This document shows, piece after piece, positions 31,850 through 36,544 of a stretch of DNA of 36,544 bases. Origin of the DNA: Candidatus Dormiibacterota bacterium (GTDB lineage Bacteria > Chloroflexota > Dormibacteria > Aeolococcales > Aeolococcaceae). The position numbers and the translations under genes were made by a program. Every line of letters begins with the position of its first letter. The first letter of the stretch is position 1. Below the pieces are notes generated by a model. It did no database searches. It saw only the letters and a list, made by a program, of their open reading frames with translations, and was not told the DNA's origin. The DNA lies in contig PKXZ01000107.1 in the NCBI GenBank assembly GCA_003132525.1, forward strand, positions 1,020 through 37,563, written 5' to 3'.

Positions 31850-32853
31850 AAACGTCCAAGGTCGACAAGAAGACATATTACCGAGGTGTTGCGATGGTCC
31901 CGTACGACCTCCTGAAGGAGGTCGCGTTCGCGATGATCGGCGTTCTTGGCTTCGTGCTCCTGCTCTCAGCGGTGCTGTCCTCGCCGGACGTTCCCTCGGT
32001 GACGCTGCAGAGCTGGTCCAAGGCGGATCCCGTGGACTTCCTGACCACCGCGTCGGGCGAGCTGTCGGGGTCGACCGTCGTGGCCTCATACGGTCCGCCG
32101 TACAACTCGGGGAGCGGATCGGTGCAGAGCTGGGGGCCGCTGAACCTGCAGCAGTGGGCCGGCGTGCACATTCCCATCAACGCCCCCGACGACTTCGTCT
32201 TGGAACCCCTCACCCAGACCACCGCGGGCGACGCTGCGCTTGCATCGGCGCTGACTACGTACGAGGGCGCCTCGAGCAGTCAGCAGCAGAAGTGGCTCGC
32301 GAACTACACAACCGGTCTCGGTACCGCAACGGTCGGGGCAGACGGCACGGTCAACGTCCCTTCCGGTGACAACGGACCGGTGTCGCTGCTCATGGACCGG
32401 ATGCTCACCCTAGCCAGATCGGGCGGTCTCGATGCACTGCTGCTGACCAGCAACCACTTCTATCAGACCGATTTCAGCAGGCCACTGCTGTTCCTTGATG
32501 ACGGCGGCTACATCGCCGATCTTGCAACGCAACAGAAGCTTGATGGCGACGATTGGGGTGTCATGAACGAGACCGGTCGCTACCCCGGTCAGGCATGGCT
32601 TTGGCTCTACACCATGTGGTACCAGATCCCGCCCTTCAACTCGGATACGGGATTCCTCGGTATCAGCGCCGCCAACACCGACCTCGCGGTGGTCGGCGTA
32701 ATGCTGTTGCTGACCGCGTTGCTTCTGCTGGTGCCCTTCATCCCTGGCTTACGCGACATCCCCCGCTGGATCCCGGTTCATAAGTTGATCTGGCGTCGGC
32801 ACTATGCGGAGATGCGGCGGCAGGCTGCAGCTGAGGCTGCGAAGGCACCGTAG
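31846..32853 (+). CDS. Cytochrome b complex second subunit with large external domain
   Basis: 335 residues from GTG 31846, which overlaps the previous stop (GTGA). One N-terminal helix (LLKEVAFAMIGVLGFVLLLS) is followed by SSPDVPSVTLQSWSKADPVD, an unusually long Gly/Ser/Thr-rich extracytoplasmic segment of about 230 residues, then a second helix (VVGVMLLLTALLLLVPFIPG) and LRDIPRWIPVHKLIWRRHY, the typical C-terminal tail of split cytochrome b subunit IV-like proteins. PGQAWLWLYTMWYQIPPFNS replaces the PEWY region. The long insertion is not found in subunit IV. It may take the place of a separate external partner. Confidence 0.85.
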   Translation: MKTSKVDKKTYYRGVAMVPYDLLKEVAFAMIGVLGFVLLLSAVLSSPDVPSVTLQSWSKADPVDFLTTASGELSGSTVVASYGPPYNSGSGSVQSWGPLNLQQWAGVHIPINAPDDFVLEPLTQTTAGDAALASALTTYEGASSSQQQKWLANYTTGLGTATVGADGTVNVPSGDNGPVSLLMDRMLTLARSGGLDALLLTSNHFYQTDFSRPLLFLDDGGYIADLATQQKLDGDDWGVMNETGRYPGQAWLWLYTMWYQIPPFNSDTGFLGISAANTDLAVVGVMLLLTALLLLVPFIPGLRDIPRWIPVHKLIWRRHYAEMRRQAAAEAAKAP

Positions 32854-32899
32854 CGGGCGGTATCGGCCGCCGACGAGCATCGCTCGCCTAGGTTTGGTG

Positions 32900-32942
32900 T
32901 GCCGAGGGACAGGATCGAACTGTCGACACCAGGTTTTTCAGT
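32900..32942 (-). other. 3' half of a tRNA-Phe(GAA) gene, possible att site
   Basis: On the minus strand the anticodon loop CTGAAAA is followed by ACCTG, GTGTC, the T-arm GACAG-TTCGATC-CTGTC and CCTCGGC-A, matching tRNA-Phe positions 32-73. The 5' half is missing: the five bases before the loop cannot pair with ACCTG, and no GCCGAGG lies upstream on that strand. CCA is not directly encoded after the discriminator (A-CACCA). A remnant cut in the anticodon loop is typical of integrase attachment cores. No integrase is in the window. Confidence 0.65.
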
Positions 32943-33243
32943 CGAGCGAACTGACGTTTTCTGGGGTCCTCTGAGGTCCATGATCGTATTCGCGGAGGCC
33001 CGAATCACTAAGTTATCGTCCCCCATCGTCCACAACGATCCGCGGATGAAGGTGTCAGGTTAGGTGTCATTTTTCCGGCGCGACCCCACGGTCGAGTGTA
33101 AGGACGCTCGTGTGGTCGACGGTAGCTTCTCTCGGCGCGCCACCTGCGTGGCTCCCAGACCACGCGGGGCCGCCGGTAGTACAGTCTGGGCTTGAGACGA
33201 TCGAGCCTGCGCGATGTGGGCCGGAAGGTGGGAGGGGACCAAG

Positions 33244-34380
33244 ATGCGGATGCACTCACTGTCGAGCCGATCCCGAGCCGTCGTGTGCGGAACGGCCGCT
33301 GTCCTAGCGAGTGTCACAGCCGTGACCGGCACCAGCCTGACAGCGGCGGCGCAGACCAATAACAGTATCCAGGGTTCGTTCAGCCTCTTCGCTGTACCCG
33401 GGACGTTCCACATTCAGCAACTGGCGGTGGGGTCCGGCGGAACGATGTGGTTCGTCACCCCGCAGTCGCAACTCGGCATGATCAGCGCTACCGGTCAGGC
33501 GGCGCTGACCGGGGTGGTGCTACCGCATGGCAACGTACCCGCTGTGATCGCGGGGGCAGGCCCTGAAGGCGTCTGGTCATACGGTCAAAGCGACACGGCG
33601 ACTTACAGCAAGGGCACCTGTGCGCTGGACCTGGTCACCTCAGACAACGTCGTCCATCCTGTGACCCTGCCCGCGGTGGCGGCACAGAGCTTTTGCGGCG
33701 GTGCCGCTGTTGACGGAAGCGGCAATCTATGGGTGTCCCTGAGCAACCAATGCGGCTCGCGCACATGCGGCCAGCGAGTGTCCTTGGTTGTGGAGATCAC
33801 GCCCGCGCTGACGGTCACGTTATTTCCACCTCCGGCCCCCGGCGTCAGGGCGGGCCCCGTCGCGTTTGCGAGCGACGGTGCAATCTGGGCCCTCGGTGGC
33901 TACCCGCAGCAGCAGCTCGGTCGGTATACAACGTCGGGATCTTCGACCGGCATTCAGATTCCGACTGGGGAGCTCACCGGCATGCTGGCTCGACCTGACG
34001 GGACCTTCTGGGGATGGCGGCCGATACTCTGCATCGGTCAGACCTCCGAGTTCTGCCTTCGAGTTTCACGCTTCAGTGCGGGTGGCCCCACCGGCTCCAC
34101 CTACCTCTTCCCCGTCGGTATTAGCTTGAACGGCCCAGATCAGCTCGGCGTCAGCACCGACGGATCGCTCTGGCGGGCGGGAGCTGAGCGCTCCGAACCT
34201 GACCGGTTCTTCCGGATGACCGCCAACGGAGCGATCGATCGCAGCGCAGCGTTCCCAACCGCGGGAGGCTCAGGGCTTCGCGACGATGGGACCCTGGCTG
34301 TCAGCGGGTCATCGGCGATCTGGTCGTCAGCGCAGACGAGTTCGGGAGCGGAATACCTGGTTCGCTTCCAGCCGCTCTAG
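33244..34380 (+). CDS. Secreted beta-propeller protein (Vgb/NHL-like)
   Basis: 378 residues from ATG 33244; GGGAGGGG upstream supports this start over GTG 33214. Signal peptide: SRSRAVVCGTAAVLASVTAV, cleavage near AAA-QTN. The mature protein has about six propeller-type repeats with 'G-x-(M/L/I)-W-(F/V/A)' strands (SGGTMWFVTPQSQLG, DGSGNLWVSLSNQCG, DGAIWALGGYPQQ, DGTFWGWRPI, DGSLWRAG, SSAIWSSA), similar to virginiamycin-B-lyase-like (Vgb) propellers. Extra Cys pairs suggest extracellular disulfides. No lyase residues were verified. It stands alone. Confidence 0.82.
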   Translation: MRMHSLSSRSRAVVCGTAAVLASVTAVTGTSLTAAAQTNNSIQGSFSLFAVPGTFHIQQLAVGSGGTMWFVTPQSQLGMISATGQAALTGVVLPHGNVPAVIAGAGPEGVWSYGQSDTATYSKGTCALDLVTSDNVVHPVTLPAVAAQSFCGGAAVDGSGNLWVSLSNQCGSRTCGQRVSLVVEITPALTVTLFPPPAPGVRAGPVAFASDGAIWALGGYPQQQLGRYTTSGSSTGIQIPTGELTGMLARPDGTFWGWRPILCIGQTSEFCLRVSRFSAGGPTGSTYLFPVGISLNGPDQLGVSTDGSLWRAGAERSEPDRFFRMTANGAIDRSAAFPTAGGSGLRDDGTLAVSGSSAIWSSAQTSSGAEYLVRFQPL

Positions 34381-34560
34381 GAATACCCCTCGAAGGTCCG
34401 TACCTCGCTCGCGCAGTGAAGTCGGCGTTCGTTCTGATGGAGTCGTGAGAGCGGGCTCGGAGCTCGCGAGCTGGAGGCTTGCATTGACGTGAGTAAGGGG
34501 GCTCCCGGAACCCGACTCCCGCCATTGCGGCTGACGACGCGAAGGGCCGGCGGCACGGCC

Positions 34561-34588
34561 TGTCGATTTCCCGCCATGTGCTCCGTAT
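34561..34588 (+). promoter_or_regulatory. Candidate ECF42-type promoter of the DGPF-sigma operon
   Basis: TGTCGA (34561-34566) is followed 16 bases later by CCGTAT (34583-34588). ECF42 sigma factors are reported to use a -35 of TGTCGA and a CGA/TC-like -10 upstream of DGPF genes. The -35 matches; the -10 is only approximate. Confidence 0.5.
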
Positions 34589-34659
34589 AGACGGTGAAGG
34601 GCCGGGTGACCGGCCGAGCCTAACGCAAGCGGCAAGATGGTTGCCGAGGAGGAACCCCG

Positions 34660-35019
34660 ATGAAGCAGTACATGCTCAGTGTCTATCACGCAGACAGCGG
34701 CCCCGCCCCCACGCCTGAGGTGATGGCGGCCAGCGTCCGTGACGTCGATGCCCTCAACGCGGAGATGATGACTGCGGGCGCCTGGGTCTTCGCCGGCGGC
34801 CTGCATAACGACAGCACAGCATCGGTGGTCCGCGTCAACGATGGCACCGTGGTCACCACCGACGGCCCGTACATTGAGACCAAGGAGCGCATCGGCGGCT
34901 TCTGGGTCATCCAGGCGGACGACCTCGATGCCGCCCTCGCGTGGGCGCGCAAAGCGACCGTCGCGTGCGTCGCCCCGGTCGAGGTCCGGCCATTCCACGA
35001 TGAGCCGCCGGACGCCTGA
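34660..35019 (+). CDS. DGPF/YCII-domain protein
   Basis: 119 residues, one ferredoxin-like YCII domain: [40 protein letters not shown], the signature [20 protein letters not shown], and [24 protein letters not shown] proteins are the usual genetic partners of ECF42 sigma factors; their activity is uncertain. CGAGGAGGAA gives a strong ribosome site. The sigma gene starts eight bases after the stop. Confidence 0.9.
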   Translation: MKQYMLSVYHADSGPAPTPEVMAASVRDVDALNAEMMTAGAWVFAGGLHNDSTASVVRVNDGTVVTTDGPYIETKERIGGFWVIQADDLDAALAWARKATVACVAPVEVRPFHDEPPDA

Positions 35020-35027
35020 TCTCAGTC

Positions 35028-36245
35028 ATGCGGCGGGTGAGTGACTCGGAGATCGAGCGTGTGTTCCGCGAGGAGTTCGGCCGCGCCGTTGCGGTGCTCG
35101 TCCGATCGTTTGGGGACATCGACATCGCCGAGGAGGCAGTCCAGGATGCGTTCACCGTTGCGGTGCAGCGGTGGCCGGAGACGGGGCTGCCTCCGAGCCC
35201 GGCGGGCTGGATCATCACCACCGCGCGGCGTCGTGCGATCGACCGTCTGCGCAGCGACACCGCTCGCGATCGCCATGCCAAGGCTGCGCTGATGCAGGCG
35301 GAAGGCACACCGATCGACGATGGACCGGTGCGCGACGATCGCCTGCGTCTCATCTTCACCTGCTGCCATCCCGCGCTCGCCGAGGACGTGCAGGTCGCGC
35401 TGACGCTCCGGTTGCTCGGCGGCCTTTCGACGCCGGAGATCGCGCACGCCTTCCTCGTCCCCGAGGCGACGATGGCACAGCGCATCGTGCGAGCGAAGAA
35501 GAAGATCCGTGACGCACGCATCCCGTATCGCGTGCCGCCGTCGACGGAACTCGCCGGCCGGCTCAGCGCGGTGCTCGCGGTTGTCTACCTCATCTTCAAC
35601 GAGGGATACGTCGCGAGTTCCGGCGAACGGCTCGACCGTGCAGATCTGTGCGCGGAGGCGATCCGCCTTGGCCGGATCCTCGTCGAGCTCATGCCGGACG
35701 AACCCGAAGTACTCGGGCTCCTGGCGCTCATGCTCCTCAGTCATTCGCGGCAGCGGACTCGCACAACATCGAGCGGCGACCTCGTTCCGCTCGCAGACCA
35801 GGACCGCTTGAATTGGGACCGCACGGTGATTGCCGAGGGCCAGTCGATTGTCCGCGACTGCCTGCGGCGCAATCACCCGGGTCCGTATCAGATTCAGGCC
35901 GCGATCAACGCGGTCCACTCGGACGCCCGCACCGATGCCGACACCGACTGGGGCCAGATCCTCCAGCTGTATGACCAGCTCTTCGCGGTGATGCCGACGC
36001 CCGTTGTTGCGCTCAACCGTGCCGTCGCGCTGGCGGAGGTCCGTGGCGCCGCATCGGCGCTGGAGACCGTCGATCACCTGGACTTGAGCGACTACTACTT
36101 ACTCCACGCCGTCAGAGCGGATCTGCTGAGCAGGGTCGGCCACAACGATGAAGCCCGCAGCGCATACGCGACGGCCATTGCGCTCACGTCCAATGCTGTC
36201 GAGCGCGGGTTCCTGGAGCGAGCCCGTGACGCGCTTCCTGCGTGA
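35028..36245 (+). CDS. ECF42-group sigma factor with C-terminal TPR-like extension
   Basis: 405 residues, about twice a typical ECF sigma. Sigma region 2 lies at about 5-75 ([36 protein letters not shown]). The group-specific [20 protein letters not shown] leads into sigma region 4 ([36 protein letters not shown]). The long C-terminal part has family landmarks: [65 protein letters not shown] and [16 protein letters not shown]. This extension is TPR-like and in ECF42 is thought to control activity in place of an anti-sigma factor. It probably transcribes its own operon from the TGTCGA promoter. The start codon follows closely on the DGPF gene. Confidence 0.92.
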   Translation: MRRVSDSEIERVFREEFGRAVAVLVRSFGDIDIAEEAVQDAFTVAVQRWPETGLPPSPAGWIITTARRRAIDRLRSDTARDRHAKAALMQAEGTPIDDGPVRDDRLRLIFTCCHPALAEDVQVALTLRLLGGLSTPEIAHAFLVPEATMAQRIVRAKKKIRDARIPYRVPPSTELAGRLSAVLAVVYLIFNEGYVASSGERLDRADLCAEAIRLGRILVELMPDEPEVLGLLALMLLSHSRQRTRTTSSGDLVPLADQDRLNWDRTVIAEGQSIVRDCLRRNHPGPYQIQAAINAVHSDARTDADTDWGQILQLYDQLFAVMPTPVVALNRAVALAEVRGAASALETVDHLDLSDYYLLHAVRADLLSRVGHNDEARSAYATAIALTSNAVERGFLERARDALPA

Positions 36246-36273
36246 CGGGGCCGGCCGAGCACAGCCGCCGAAG

Positions 36274-36544
36274 GTGGTGACCAGTATCTCCGTCGGCGTC
36301 GTCAACCACATCGAGGGCATCACCGTCGCGGCCGACGGAATCGTCTGGATCGCCGACACCGACAACAATCGCGTGGTGAGCTACAACCCGACGAACGGGG
36401 CGGTGGCCGGCACCGTTCCGAAGGACAGGGTCTTCACGGTCAAAGCATGTTCGTTGACCTCACGCTACCCCCACGACAGGTGTGGCAGCTTCCGTTGGTA
36501 CTTGCGGGCGGCGCAAGGGCACGGATTGCATATTTCTCGGCACG
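36274..36544 (+). CDS. NHL-like propeller fragment, cut by right window edge
   Basis: A plus frame reads VVTSISVGVVNHIEGITVAA, DGIVWIADTDNNRVVSYNPT and NGAVAGTVP, a clear NHL/propeller blade. It has no signal peptide, and its upstream frame overlaps the sigma gene 3' end (open back to GTG 36226). After GTVPKDRVFTVKACS the sequence no longer looks like a propeller. It may be a gene fragment or a pseudogene; the window ends before any stop. Confidence 0.4.
   Translation, partial: MVTSISVGVVNHIEGITVAADGIVWIADTDNNRVVSYNPTNGAVAGTVPKDRVFTVKACSLTSRYPHDRCGSFRWYLRAAQGHGLHISRH

Noticed and set aside
32900-32942. Functional tRNA-Phe, or a tRNA split by an intron
   Set aside because: No 5' half (GCCGAGG plus D-arm) was found on the same strand within the next several hundred bases.
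1-36544. CRISPR arrays, insertion sequences, integrase or toxin-antitoxin pairs
   Set aside because: No regularly spaced direct repeats, transposase DDE motif, integrase R-H-R-Y motif or recognisable toxin-antitoxin pair was seen.

Overview
The window is high-GC DNA (roughly 62 percent by eye) from a free-living, probably soil or freshwater bacterium of the Terrabacteria type. The gene set best fits a little-studied Chloroflexota lineage (for example Limnocylindria-like) or an actinomycete-like relative. Reasons are a two-winged-helix regulator and a MASYSVNQ-type small protein common there, an ECF42 sigma with a DGPF partner, a split cytochrome b complex, a LPXTG-like surface protein, several promoters of the leaderless form TTGACN-17-TANNNT followed 6-8 bases later by ATG/GTG, and many secreted beta-propeller and beta-helix proteins. 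This placement is inference; no rRNA or other phylogenetic marker is present.

Layout. 1-4.4 kb: a left-truncated regulator, a frameshifted secreted repeat protein, a small acidic ORF, an ArsR/SRPBCC pair, a small conserved protein, an SDR oxidoreductase and a dehydrogenase remnant. 4.7-11 kb: a class A penicillin-binding protein, a secreted NHL propeller with a strong terminator, a MarR-GNAT fusion under a palindromic leaderless promoter, and a 57-residue zinc-ribbon protein. 11.1-16.8 kb: a 5'-truncated surface protein abutting an unusual alpha/beta-hydrolase-AAA+ fusion whose only plausible start is ACG, a polysaccharide deacetylase lipoprotein, and an ArsR-MFS efflux operon. 16.8-21 kb: two convergent lipoprotein genes each broken by one in-frame stop, an MBL-fold hydrolase and a secreted beta-helix protein.

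21.9-29.2 kb is the most interesting part. A Crp/Fnr-family regulator whose recognition helix carries the CRP-type R-E-x-x-x-R pattern lies among five palindromes of the form TGTGA-N6-TCAC(A/G). These sit upstream of a membrane-anchored LuxR regulator, a P63C-domain gene (two tandem sites), a TadE/TadE-like/TadG-like operon, and a low-affinity-iron-permease-like gene. This looks like a compact local regulon joining signalling, a cell-surface apparatus and possibly metal uptake.

29.4-33 kb: decayed or small ORFs, a membrane protein, and a three-gene cytochrome b operon beginning with a 49-residue membrane peptide. The 3' half of a tRNA-Phe gene follows (a candidate att scar). 33.2-36.5 kb: a secreted propeller, a DGPF/YCII protein with its ECF42 sigma factor, and a right-truncated NHL fragment.

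Many regulators here appear autoregulated by operators overlapping the -10 box or start codon. No CRISPR array, transposase, integrase, rRNA or complete tRNA was found.
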